From an uncultured Clostridia bacterium (GTDB lineage: Bacteria; Bacillota; Clostridia; UBA1381), in assembly GCA_934481375.1 (NCBI GenBank), contig CAKSPN010000047.1, positions 1-10,218 on the forward strand: a DNA stretch of 10,218 bases. Direction: 5' to 3'. Every line of letters begins with the position of its first letter. Within the stretch, counting starts at the first letter, position 1. Both the position numbers and the translations under genes were made by a program. This document shows positions 1 through 7,075 of this stretch, one piece after another. The notes beneath the pieces are model-generated. The model saw only the letters and a program-made list of their open reading frames with translations, made no database searches and was not told where the DNA came from.

Positions 1-3000
1 GTGCGGCATCATAAATTGACTGCTGCATATAATCTTCTTTTGATGTTATTCCTGTGTCCGGAATTGTATGTTCATCAATTTCTGAAATGTCAAGGGTGAA
101 TTCTATCTTTTCTTCATTATTCAGCTCGTCAGCCGAAATAATTGTGCCCTCATTTTCGATTGAGCCTTGAATATCACCTGTTGACTGATATGAGCTGTCT
201 GCTATCCACTTGCATAAGCGGTTCAGTCTTTCTACGTATTCTCTTGAAAACTGTTTCTTATCTTTTTCGGAAAAAGCATCATAGCGGCGCTTTTCTTCAG
301 CAATTTTTTCTTTATATTTTAATGCGTCATTACGGTCTTTGCAGTAGGGAATATCATTTTTCATATTTGACTCTCTGTCGTAGAACTTCTGCGGTTTATT
401 AATGCTAATATCAGTTTTGCCGTAAACCTGTCCGTTCCTTACAATCACAACCGCAAAACCCATACCATTGCTCTTTGTCGATGCGGTTATAAAATATAAT
501 CCGTCACGAACATTTTTGAATGAATACTTTCCGTTATTGCCTGTTTCCTGCTTGGCTACTTCATACTTAAAGATATTACTGAGAATTACTTCGCAGGACT
601 GATTTTCGCCTTTTGCTGTAACTTTTCCCGATATTGTCGCAGTATACTCGTTCTCCTCCTGCAAGACTATATTAACATTTTCATACTCTTTTGCTTCGGT
701 TATATCTATGTATGCATAGCCGGTAAGCCTGTAAGGACGGTCAAAATGATTTTTTCTGTCCGAGCGCATTTCGCTTGTTTCTGCCACTATTGAATATTCA
801 CCGAGCGGGAGGTTATCAAATTGATAAATACCGTTAGTATCTGTTCTTTGCGAATTAACAGCTATACCGCCGGAATTATAAATGGTTACATCAACCCAAT
901 TTCGTTTATGGCGGTTAAAATCTCTGTCTTCAACCTCTATGTAACCGGAAACAGATGCTGAGTCCTGAACAATAGTTATAATATCAACAACTAAGTCAGA
1001 ATTGAAAACAGTGATTTCCGCAACAGCAGTTCCTCTGTCGCTCTCTGCTTTTATAATGTATGTTCCGTTCGGAACGTTTTCAAAAGTATAATTGCCGTCG
1101 GTTGTCCGGTATACGGTAATAATATTTCCGTCCGTATCTGTTAAGGTAACTGAGGCGGTGGTGTCGGAAACCGTTCCGGATACGGTATAGCCTTTTTTTA
1201 GGACGAGATTGGTCTCACCGCTCACAAATACATCGAAAACATTTATTCTCTTGACCGACACTTTCCCGCTTGCTGTATTTCCGTTTGTATCGGTTACACG
1301 GATTGTATATCTGCCTACCTCTGCATATGTAAAAGCATAGTTGCCGTTTGAGTCTGCAGTAACACTTTCTTTTAATGTTCCGTCATCATACAGTATTTCT
1401 ATTTTTGCTCCTGCCGCTGCGGTTTTATCAGCATATGCAACACTGCCTTCAATTGCGGAGCCAAATGATATTTCGGGATTTTTTGATGCGCCTATAACAA
1501 CGTATGTCAATGAATTTATCTGAGCATAGCTGTGCATATAGGGATTTTTATATACATGCAGTGTTCCGTTCCAATCAGCAAAGGTAGCATTGTTTATTTC
1601 ATTCAGACTTTCGGGAAAAACAATGCTTGAAAGAGCTTGGCAGGATTGAAACTCACAATTTTTCATTGATTTCAGATTTGCCGGCAGTTTTACTTTTTCA
1701 AGTACATAATTGTATGCCACGGTATAGCCGTGAAATTCTGTTATGCTGTCGGGGAAAGATATTTCAGTAAATTTACATGACATAAATGCACAGCGTCCTA
1801 CATATGTCACACTGTCGGGGATTTTTACCGAAACCAATCCGGTGTGTTCAAAAGCCGATTCACCTATTCTTGTCACACCGTTTGGGATATTTACGGATTT
1901 AAGTCCGCTGCACAAATAAAATGCGTTATCGCCTATTTCAGTAACTGTTGAAGGAATGTATACGCTTGTGAAGTTAATCTGACAGTTTTCAAACATTGAA
2001 TTGCTTACCTTTGTAATGCCGTAAGGAATAGAAAAACTTCTAATTCCCGATGATTTAAAAACGCCTTCGCCTATGGAAGTGACACTGCCCGGGAATGAAA
2101 CAGCATATAGTTTTTTGCACTGTTCAAAAGCGTAATCGCCTATAGTTGTAAGTCCGTTCGGTAAACTTATACTGCTCATCAGATTACAGCCGTTAAATGC
2201 GTTTCTGCCTATTTCCGTTATACCGCTAGGGACTGTAACAGATGTTATTGAGGTGCAGTTTGAAAATGCACCCGTTCCTATTTTTGTTACGGGAACTCCA
2301 TCAATGGAATTCAGGATTTCAACAGTTCCGCTTTTTTCTGCAGAACAAACTTTAACACAAGCTTCGCCGTTTTCAATTGTATATGTAATGCCGTCGTATT
2401 CAACGTCTTTTTGCGCTGTTTCGTTCTCAAGAACAACATATTTGAAAGATTTTGTCTTTATATATTCGTAAGCATAAGTGTTGTCATAGACATATATAAG
2501 CGGATTGGTAGAGTCGTCTCCCCAATAAGTGTTTTTCAGGTCTCCTTTAATGCTTTCTATACTTTTGGGAAAATAGACTTCCGAAAGGTATGTACAATAT
2601 TCAAAAAGTCCGGAGCCGATAGTTAAAGTACCTTCGGGAATTACTACCTTTTTTAAACTTGAACAATGGCGGAATACACCGTCACCCAATTGTTTCAGAT
2701 TTGCGGGAAGCGTAATTGATTTAAGGTTTCTGCAATATGGAAATACGCTGGACATTGTTTCCACGGTATCGGGAATTGTTACATTTTGAAGAGAGCTGCA
2801 ACTGTAAAACACTGCATTCATTGTTTTTAAATTCTTGGGAAGCTTAACTTCCGTAAGAGCGCTGCAGCCGAGAAATGTTCTGCTCATTAATTCTATATTG
2901 TCGGGAACAGATGCCTTTTTTAGTGAAGAACAGTCTTCAAAAGCACCCTCACCGAGTTTGGTAATTCCTTCGGGCAGGATTGCTTCACGAAGCTTGGTGC

Positions 3001-3835
3001 AGTTTTCAAATGCAGATATTTCAATAGTAATAAGACTGTCCGGGAAATTTATATCTGTCAGTGAAGAACAGTCTGAAAAGGCGTTTGTTTTTATATGTAA
3101 AATAGAGTTTGGAAGAGTAACGTTTGTAATACCGGTATTGCTTTTGAAAGCGTTGTTGTATATTGAAGTAACCGGAAATCCTTCTACCTGTGACGGTATT
3201 ACAACTACGCCTGACACGCTTGACGGACACGATACCAATGATGCCTGACCGTCGATGATGTCATATCTGATATTGTTATGTATATATGTTTCCGTGTCTG
3301 TTGAACTGCCCATTAAAGAAAAGTTAATCCCGTTTTCCAATGCATAATTATGTGCGCTGTTTCCGTAATTGCAATATATCGTTAAATTATCGCATGATTT
3401 AAAAGCATTATCGCCGATGTTTGTAACAAAATCATATAAAATAACGGAATTAAAGTTTGCACAATCGGCAAAAGCATTCTCTCCGATTGTTGTTAAACTT
3501 TCGGGGGCAACTATACATACCAAGCCTGTTGCGTTTTCAAATGCCGAAGCACCGATTTCCAGTATGCCTTCTCCGAGTGTTGCGCTGTTTAGTGCCGTAT
3601 TACCCGAAAATAAGCCGTTCCCCAGCTTTAGGACGGGGTATTCCGCGCCTTCTTTTATAACCTTGTCCGGAATATAAACATCGGTTTGAGTACCATTATA
3701 TTTTGTAATTTCAACACCGCTTCCGTAGAATTGGTATTCCCACATTCCGCTGTCATCTGTATTTACAGCAAATGCAGAAATACAGCAAAATAATAACATA
3801 CTTATGATGCCGAATGCTAAAAATGATTTTTTCAT
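1..3835 (-). CDS. Large secreted BspA-type leucine-rich-repeat protein with C-terminal CnaB/carboxypeptidase-regulatory-like repeats (partial, 3' end outside window)
   Basis: Reading the minus strand from the ATG at 3835-3833 gives 1278 codons without a stop, so the C-terminus is missing. Residues 1-23 are a signal peptide (MKKS, hydrophobic core, cleavage after AFA). Residues about 60-175, 200-445 and 498-755 are three blocks of BspA-like LRR_5 repeats with the recurring pattern IP..v..Ig..aF..C..L. Blocks one and two each end in an N-S/T-x-A-x-x-Y-type cap (as in GNSAHNYALENGI) and are followed by spacers of the YDIIDGQ.../YTIENGE... type leading into GFPVTSI or GVPVTKI; block three ends in a similar cap. 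From about residue 790 come roughly four beta domains with G-x-V start strands and DxxGxYxF motifs (about 790-870, 880-945, 957-1055, 1066-1140), then a charged helical stretch (about 1145-1215). BspA-type proteins are usually cell-surface adhesins or host-binding proteins; ligand and anchoring are not visible here. AAGGGG lies 10 bases before the ATG. Confidence 0.9.
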   Translation of the reverse strand, partial: MKKSFLAFGIISMLLFCCISAFAVNTDDSGMWEYQFYGSGVEITKYNGTQTDVYIPDKVIKEGAEYPVLKLGNGLFSGNTALNSATLGEGILEIGASAFENATGLVCIVAPESLTTIGENAFADCANFNSVILYDFVTNIGDNAFKSCDNLTIYCNYGNSAHNYALENGINFSLMGSSTDTETYIHNNIRYDIIDGQASLVSCPSSVSGVVVIPSQVEGFPVTSIYNNAFKSNTGITNVTLPNSILHIKTNAFSDCSSLTDINFPDSLITIEISAFENCTKLREAILPEGITKLGEGAFEDCSSLKKASVPDNIELMSRTFLGCSALTEVKLPKNLKTMNAVFYSCSSLQNVTIPDTVETMSSVFPYCRNLKSITLPANLKQLGDGVFRHCSSLKKVVIPEGTLTIGSGLFEYCTYLSEVYFPKSIESIKGDLKNTYWGDDSTNPLIYVYDNTYAYEYIKTKSFKYVVLENETAQKDVEYDGITYTIENGEACVKVCSAEKSGTVEILNSIDGVPVTKIGTGAFSNCTSITSVTVPSGITEIGRNAFNGCNLMSSISLPNGLTTIGDYAFEQCKKLYAVSFPGSVTSIGEGVFKSSGIRSFSIPYGITKVSNSMFENCQINFTSVYIPSTVTEIGDNAFYLCSGLKSVNIPNGVTRIGESAFEHTGLVSVKIPDSVTYVGRCAFMSCKFTEISFPDSITEFHGYTVAYNYVLEKVKLPANLKSMKNCEFQSCQALSSIVFPESLNEINNATFADWNGTLHVYKNPYMHSYAQINSLTYVVIGASKNPEISFGSAIEGSVAYADKTAAAGAKIEILYDDGTLKESVTADSNGNYAFTYAEVGRYTIRVTDTNGNTASGKVSVKRINVFDVFVSGETNLVLKKGYTVSGTVSDTTASVTLTDTDGNIITVYRTTDGNYTFENVPNGTYIIKAESDRGTAVAEITVFNSDLVVDIITIVQDSASVSGYIEVEDRDFNRHKRNWVDVTIYNSGGIAVNSQRTDTNGIYQFDNLPLGEYSIVAETSEMRSDRKNHFDRPYRLTGYAYIDITEAKEYENVNIVLQEENEYTATISGKVTAKGENQSCEVILSNIFKYEVAKQETGNNGKYSFKNVRDGLYFITASTKSNGMGFAVVIVRNGQVYGKTDISINKPQKFYDRESNMKNDIPYCKDRNDALKYKEKIAEEKRRYDAFSEKDKKQFSREYVERLNRLCKWIADSSYQSTGDIQGSIENEGTIISADELNNEEKIEFTLDISEIDEHTIPDTGITSKEDYMQQSIYDAA

Positions 3836-3869
3836 ATTAATAATTCCCCTTATATTAATAATTCCCCTT
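3834..3869. repeat. Perfect 18-bp tandem duplication of the leader/ribosome binding site region
   Basis: The 18-base unit at 3834-3851 (plus strand atattaataattcccctt) is repeated exactly at 3852-3869. On the minus strand each copy carries AAGGGG (3846-3851 and 3864-3869). Only the proximal copy runs into ATG: it is followed by G, the distal copy by A. The proximal AAGGGG is 10 bases from the start of the leucine-rich-repeat gene, so it is the functional Shine-Dalgarno and the other is a duplicate in the leader. Confidence 0.9.
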
Positions 3870-4065
3870 TTTAATTATATATTTAAATCATAACATATAT
3901 TGTGAAAAAATGCAATACTTGTACAAAGGTGTTTATCTGACCCAAAAACATTCGGGAGCCGGCGTATATATAATTATCAGAAGTCAGGAGTGCCTGAAAA
4001 AAGTGAGAATATGATTGATACAGTTGATGTAACAAAGGGCGATATTCGGAAATGTACCGCGTCTT
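3836..4065. other. Intergenic region between the DeoR gene and the leucine-rich-repeat gene
   Basis: This 230-base gap separates two minus-strand genes. Its left part holds the promoter and duplicated leader of the leucine-rich-repeat gene. The remainder (about 3920-4065) contains a short perfect hairpin, TCAGG-AGTG-CCTGA at 3984-3997. The A-run that follows it on the plus strand is a T-run preceding the stem on the minus strand, so it does not form a canonical intrinsic terminator for the upstream DeoR gene. I see no convincing gene or RNA here. Confidence 0.5.
3887..3915 (-). promoter_or_regulatory. Sigma-A-like promoter of the leucine-rich-repeat gene
   Basis: On the minus strand TTGCAT (3915-3910, -35) is followed after 17 bases by TATGAT (3892-3887, -10, five of six consensus bases) in an AT-rich setting. 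Transcription would start near 3880, giving a leader of about 45 bases that contains the tandem 18-bp repeat. The -35 is only a half match, so activity is inferred. Confidence 0.55.
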
Positions 4066-4824
4066 TTATGAATTTGATATAAACTTTGTATCGGGATACT
4101 CTTTGTTGAGATATTTCCGCACGTCAATATCGCTTATTACATAATCGATTTCCGACATATCGCAGAGCCGATACGCCGAAAAACGGTTGATTTTACTGTT
4201 ATCACAAAGAAACACGCACTTTTCGGAATTTTTAATCATAAGCCGTCTGGGGGAAATTTCGTTTTCAAAGCAATCGTACAAAACGCCGTCACGTGTGAGC
4301 GACTGCACCGAAAAAAAGCACCGGTCGGCGTGGAAGGAGTTAATCATATCCTCGGTATATCGTCCGACAAAGCATGAGCGGTTTTCGGGATTGAGCTTTC
4401 CGCCCGTCAGAAACGAGTTTATGCCGAATTCCGAGCATTGGCTCATACCTGCAAGGCTGTTTGTTATCACTGTTATTCCGCCTATGTTTTTGAGATATTC
4501 AAACATAAAATACGTTGTTGTCGAACCGTCGATAAACAGAACGTCCCCCGGCTTTACAAGCGACACGGCGCACTGTGCGGCAAAGGATTTTTCCTTTGCG
4601 TTTTTGTGCTGACGGAGAAAAAACGGAATTTGTTTATTCACTGCCGACTTAAGCTCCGCCCCTCCGTAACTGCGTGTTATCAGTCCCTCAAGCTCAAGCT
4701 TTTTCAAGTCACGCCGTATGCTTGAGGGACTGATATGTATTTTTTCGGCAAGATAATCAACCGTCACATATTTGTCTTTTGACAGTATATTTAAAATTTC
4801 TTTTTCCCTTTCGCTTCCGTACAT
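4066..4824 (-). CDS. DeoR/GlpR-family transcriptional repressor
   Basis: This 252-residue protein has the standard length and architecture of DeoR-family sugar-phosphate-responsive repressors. Residues 1-57 are the winged helix-turn-helix (start MYGSEREKEIL, recognition helix SPSSIRRDLKKLELEGLI, then YGGA). The rest is the DeoR sensor domain, with FIDGSTTT, VITNSL, the GGKLNPENRSCFVG loop and a closing FLCDNSK...EIDYVISD motif. The start was chosen at 4824 because AAGGAG lies 9 bases upstream and family members begin with M-x-x-x-R; an in-frame ATG at 4863 adds 13 residues but has no ribosome binding site. It is divergent from the glycerol-phosphate operon and shares its promoter region, so it probably represses both the operon and itself. 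The effector is unknown; a glycerol or triose phosphate is the natural guess from context. Confidence 0.9.
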   Translation of the reverse strand: MYGSEREKEILNILSKDKYVTVDYLAEKIHISPSSIRRDLKKLELEGLITRSYGGAELKSAVNKQIPFFLRQHKNAKEKSFAAQCAVSLVKPGDVLFIDGSTTTYFMFEYLKNIGGITVITNSLAGMSQCSEFGINSFLTGGKLNPENRSCFVGRYTEDMINSFHADRCFFSVQSLTRDGVLYDCFENEISPRRLMIKNSEKCVFLCDNSKINRFSAYRLCDMSEIDYVISDIDVRKYLNKEYPDTKFISNS

Positions 4825-4833
4825 TTTAAAAAT

Positions 4834-4839
4834 CTCCTT
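4834..4839 (-). promoter_or_regulatory. Ribosome binding site deciding the DeoR start
   Basis: AAGGAG on the minus strand, 9 bases before the ATG at 4824. The alternative upstream ATG at 4863 is preceded only by AT-rich sequence, so this site favours the shorter 252-residue protein. Confidence 0.75.
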
Positions 4840-4899
4840 TGCACAGTTCTGCTTATTTTTCATATAATTTTATAAAATCTTTCGTATTTTTCGCCATTG

Positions 4900-4929
4900 T
4901 TGATTTTTGTTGCACATTTATTATATAAT
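4900..4929 (+). promoter_or_regulatory. Promoter of the glycerol-phosphate operon
   Basis: TTGATT (4900-4905, -35) and a perfect TATAAT (4924-4929, -10) are separated by 18 bases. Transcription would start near 4936, giving a leader of about 65 bases to the ATG at 5001. The -35 lies inside the left arm of an inverted repeat, which suits repressor control. Confidence 0.65.
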
Positions 4930-4948
4930 AAGCGCATAATGAAGTCAA
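4920..4948 (-). promoter_or_regulatory. Divergent promoter of the DeoR gene
   Basis: On the minus strand TTGACT (4948-4943, -35, five of six consensus bases) and a perfect TATAAT (4925-4920, -10) are exactly 17 bases apart. The -10 overlaps the plus-strand -10 within the 14-bp palindrome TTATTATATAATAA (4918-4931). RNA polymerase therefore probably cannot occupy both promoters at once. Confidence 0.7.
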
Positions 4949-4988
4949 TAAAAATCAATCACAAATGTTCGGGAATTCTTAATTGCAC

Positions 4989-4994
4989 AGGTGG
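4989..4994 (+). promoter_or_regulatory. Ribosome binding site deciding the HAD phosphatase start
   Basis: AGGTGG lies 6 bases before the ATG at 5001. It falls inside the extension that would result from a TTG start at 4983, so the ATG is preferred. Confidence 0.65.
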
Positions 4995-5000
4995 CGGATA

Positions 5001-5798
5001 ATGGAGAAGTTAAAACAGTTAAAATTATATTTGCTTGATATGGACGGAACAATATATCTTGATAACGATTTGTTTGACGGAAGTGTTGATTTCCTTAAAT
5101 ATGTCAAAAACATAGGCGGAAGATATATTTTTCTTACAAACAATTCATCAAAAAGTGTGAACAAGTATATAGAAAAACTAAACAGAATGGGAATAGCGTC
5201 AGACAAAAATGACTTTCTGACATCGGCGGATTTAACCGTTGTGTGTTTGAAAAAAGGCAATTATAAAAAAATATATGCTCTCGGAACGGAGTCGTTCAAA
5301 GAGCAGCTTCGGGCATCGGGGCTTAATATAACCGATGAGCTGTCGGAGAATATTGATTGTCTTTGTATGGGATACGATACAGAGCTTACATATAAAAAGC
5401 TTGAAGATGCGTGTATAATTTTAAATCGGGACGTTGCCTATATTGCAACAAATCCCGACCGGGTATGCCCGACATGGTACGGCTATGCGCCGGACTGCGG
5501 TTCTGTCAGTGAGATGCTTTTTCAGGCAACGGGGAAAAAAACGGAATTTATCGGGAAGCCGAAACCCGAGATGGCAAGGCTGGCAATGGAGATTACGGGA
5601 TTTGATAAATCCGAAACAGCGGTAATCGGTGACAGAATATATACAGACATTGCTTGCGGAGTAAATGCGGGAATAACCACAGTCTTTGTACTCAGCGGCG
5701 AAGGAACAAGAGGGGACATTGAAAAGTACGGAATTAAGCCGGATTACATTTTTCAGAATATAAGGGATGTTTATAACAATTTAGTAACAGAGGATTAA
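5001..5798 (+). CDS. HAD-superfamily class IIA phosphatase, AraL/NagD-like
   Basis: This 265-residue protein has all the HAD signatures: DMDGT with nucleophile D13 and acid/base D15, TNNSS with T46, the GKPKPEM lysine K186, and GDRIYTD with metal-binding D211 and D216. The large cap between motifs two and three (about residues 75-180) and the overall length fit class IIA (NagD, AraL, p-nitrophenyl phosphatase types). These cytoplasmic Mg2+ enzymes hydrolyse small sugar or glycerol phosphates, often broadly. It is the first gene of the operon and is followed after 4 bases by an AraM-type dehydrogenase, the same pairing as araL-araM in Bacillus subtilis. A glycerol-phosphate or phosphosugar substrate is therefore plausible but not shown. 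The ATG at 5001 was chosen for its AGGTGG site; a TTG start at 4983 would add six residues. Confidence 0.88.
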   Translation: MEKLKQLKLYLLDMDGTIYLDNDLFDGSVDFLKYVKNIGGRYIFLTNNSSKSVNKYIEKLNRMGIASDKNDFLTSADLTVVCLKKGNYKKIYALGTESFKEQLRASGLNITDELSENIDCLCMGYDTELTYKKLEDACIILNRDVAYIATNPDRVCPTWYGYAPDCGSVSEMLFQATGKKTEFIGKPKPEMARLAMEITGFDKSETAVIGDRIYTDIACGVNAGITTVFVLSGEGTRGDIEKYGIKPDYIFQNIRDVYNNLVTED

Positions 5799-5802
5799 GA
5801 TT

Positions 5803-7068
5803 ATGCCGGATTTAATGGAAATGATTAATGAATTTAAAAACACTCAATGCAGCTGCGGACACACGCATCAAACAACAATAGAGGATATACAAATCGGTTC
5901 GGGTTTGGTTAATAAAGTCGGTGAAATACTTCACAAAAATAATTTTCCCGAAAATATTTTGCTGGTATGCGATAAAAACACCTTATCTGCCGCAAAGGGT
6001 ATTGAGCAAAGTCTAAGTGATTTTAAAATTCGGTATCGCATATATGATAATCTGAGAGTGGCGGCAATGGCAGAGGTTGAGGAAATAGAAAGCCTTATTG
6101 ACGGACAAAATATTGCGGTTCTGTCAGTGGGTACAGGCTCTGTAAATGACCCGTGCCGTCTTGCTGCGGCAAGGAAAGATAAAAAGCTGTGTATATTCGC
6201 AACAGCTCCGTCAATGGACGGCTTTGCGTCGTACAGTTCACCGATTGTTAAGGACGGTTTTAAATTGAGCTATCCGGCAAAAAGTCCGGAGGTAATAATC
6301 GGCGATACAAAAATATTGGCAGCTGCTCCCGACGAATTAAAATCGGCAGGTTTTGGGGATATGGTTGCAAAATATGTTGCACTGATTGACTGGCAGGTAT
6401 CGGCAGTATTAATTAATGAATATTATTGCGAAAAGATAGCGGACCTTACCCGTTCGGCGATTGACGAGCTTATGGATATGGCGGATATGGTGAATTCAAA
6501 TGATGAGGCTATTGCGGGGAAAATCTTTGAAGCACTTATAAAAACCGGCGTCGCAATGAGTTTTACCAAAAATTCACGCCCTGCAAGCGGCTGTGAACAT
6601 ATAATAGCGCATTTAATGGAATGTGTTGAACTGCGCAGCAATAAAATACCGAATTATCACGGTGAAGATGTCGGCGTCTGTACTTTGGAGGTTCTGAAGT
6701 ATTATAATGAACTGGCAGAGCATAACAGCATTGAAACCAAGAAGGAAAATGTTGATTGGGACGATGTGTACAGGTTTTACGGGAATATGGCTGATGACGT
6801 CAGAAAAATGAACACACCAGATACTATTGCCGATTATGTTTCTCCGGAGCACTTAAAAAAAGAATGGAAAAACATAATAAAAATTATTCACAGTGTGCCG
6901 TCCTATAATGAATGTAAAGATGCTATGGTAAAAGCCAAATGCAAAATTTCAACAGCCGATATAGGAAAGGACGAGGGTTTCTTCAGAACATGTGCTGGGT
7001 ATTCTCCGTATATGCGAAGAAGGCTGACCTTGCTCCGCATAAAGAATATGATTGATTTAAGGGGGTAG
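5803..7068 (+). CDS. egsA: sn-glycerol-1-phosphate dehydrogenase, AraM/EgsA type
   Basis: This 421-residue cytoplasmic enzyme should interconvert sn-glycerol-1-phosphate and dihydroxyacetone phosphate with NAD(P)H. It belongs to the iron-containing alcohol dehydrogenase/glycerol dehydrogenase fold. Visible motifs are GTGSVND (residues 110-116, nucleotide binding), APSMDGFAS, AGFGD with D186, SRPASGCEHIIAH with H266, and YHGED with H286. D186, H266 and H286 correspond to the three metal ligands of the family (nickel in the B. subtilis enzyme). The sequence resembles B. subtilis AraM in these blocks, with an N-terminal extension carrying CSCGHTH (about residues 17-23). The ATG at 5803 lies 4 bases after the HAD stop, with AGAGG ahead of it. 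Glycerol dehydrogenase (GldA) is less likely because of the SRPASGxEH and HG blocks. In bacteria the product may feed ether-lipid-like compounds, or the enzyme may run in the catabolic direction. Confidence 0.9.
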   Translation: MPDLMEMINEFKNTQCSCGHTHQTTIEDIQIGSGLVNKVGEILHKNNFPENILLVCDKNTLSAAKGIEQSLSDFKIRYRIYDNLRVAAMAEVEEIESLIDGQNIAVLSVGTGSVNDPCRLAAARKDKKLCIFATAPSMDGFASYSSPIVKDGFKLSYPAKSPEVIIGDTKILAAAPDELKSAGFGDMVAKYVALIDWQVSAVLINEYYCEKIADLTRSAIDELMDMADMVNSNDEAIAGKIFEALIKTGVAMSFTKNSRPASGCEHIIAHLMECVELRSNKIPNYHGEDVGVCTLEVLKYYNELAEHNSIETKKENVDWDDVYRFYGNMADDVRKMNTPDTIADYVSPEHLKKEWKNIIKIIHSVPSYNECKDAMVKAKCKISTADIGKDEGFFRTCAGYSPYMRRRLTLLRIKNMIDLRG

Positions 7069-7075
7069 TTGTTAT

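Larger units (their letters stand above)
4900..4958. promoter_or_regulatory. Inverted-repeat candidate operator for the DeoR protein
   Basis: TTGATTTTTGTTG (4900-4912) and the reverse complement of 4946-4958 (TTGATTTTTATTG) match at 12 of 13 positions, with 33 bases between the arms. The left arm covers the plus-strand -35 and lies just downstream of the predicted minus-strand start; the right arm overlaps the minus-strand -35 and lies downstream of the predicted plus-strand start. DeoR-family repressors often bind several spaced sites as oligomers, so this is the best operator candidate. Which protein binds is inferred from proximity only. Confidence 0.6.

Noticed and set aside
2835..3248. 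137-residue plus-strand open frame and similar ones between 142 and 3677
   Set aside because: These are antisense to the continuous minus-strand leucine-rich-repeat gene; their repetitive Ser/Pro/Phe composition mirrors the LRR codons.
3984..3997. TCAGG-AGTG-CCTGA hairpin as terminator of the DeoR transcript
   Set aside because: The stem is only 5 bp, and on the minus strand the T-run precedes rather than follows the stem, so it is not an intrinsic terminator in the needed direction.
4011..4082. Short plus-strand frame beginning MIDTVDVTKGD just downstream of the DeoR gene
   Set aside because: It has only about 23 codons, a weak ribosome binding site, runs into the DeoR coding region on the opposite strand and matches nothing I recognise.
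4825..4863. N-terminal extension of the DeoR protein from the ATG at 4863
   Set aside because: No ribosome binding site precedes it, while AAGGAG sits 9 bases before the ATG at 4824, where family members usually start.
4965..4971. ATGTTCG resembling an E. coli GlpR half-site, with TTCG copies at 4881-4884 and 4890-4893
   Set aside because: These are too short and degenerate to support a site in AT-rich DNA; the 13-bp inverted repeat at 4900-4958 is a much stronger operator candidate.
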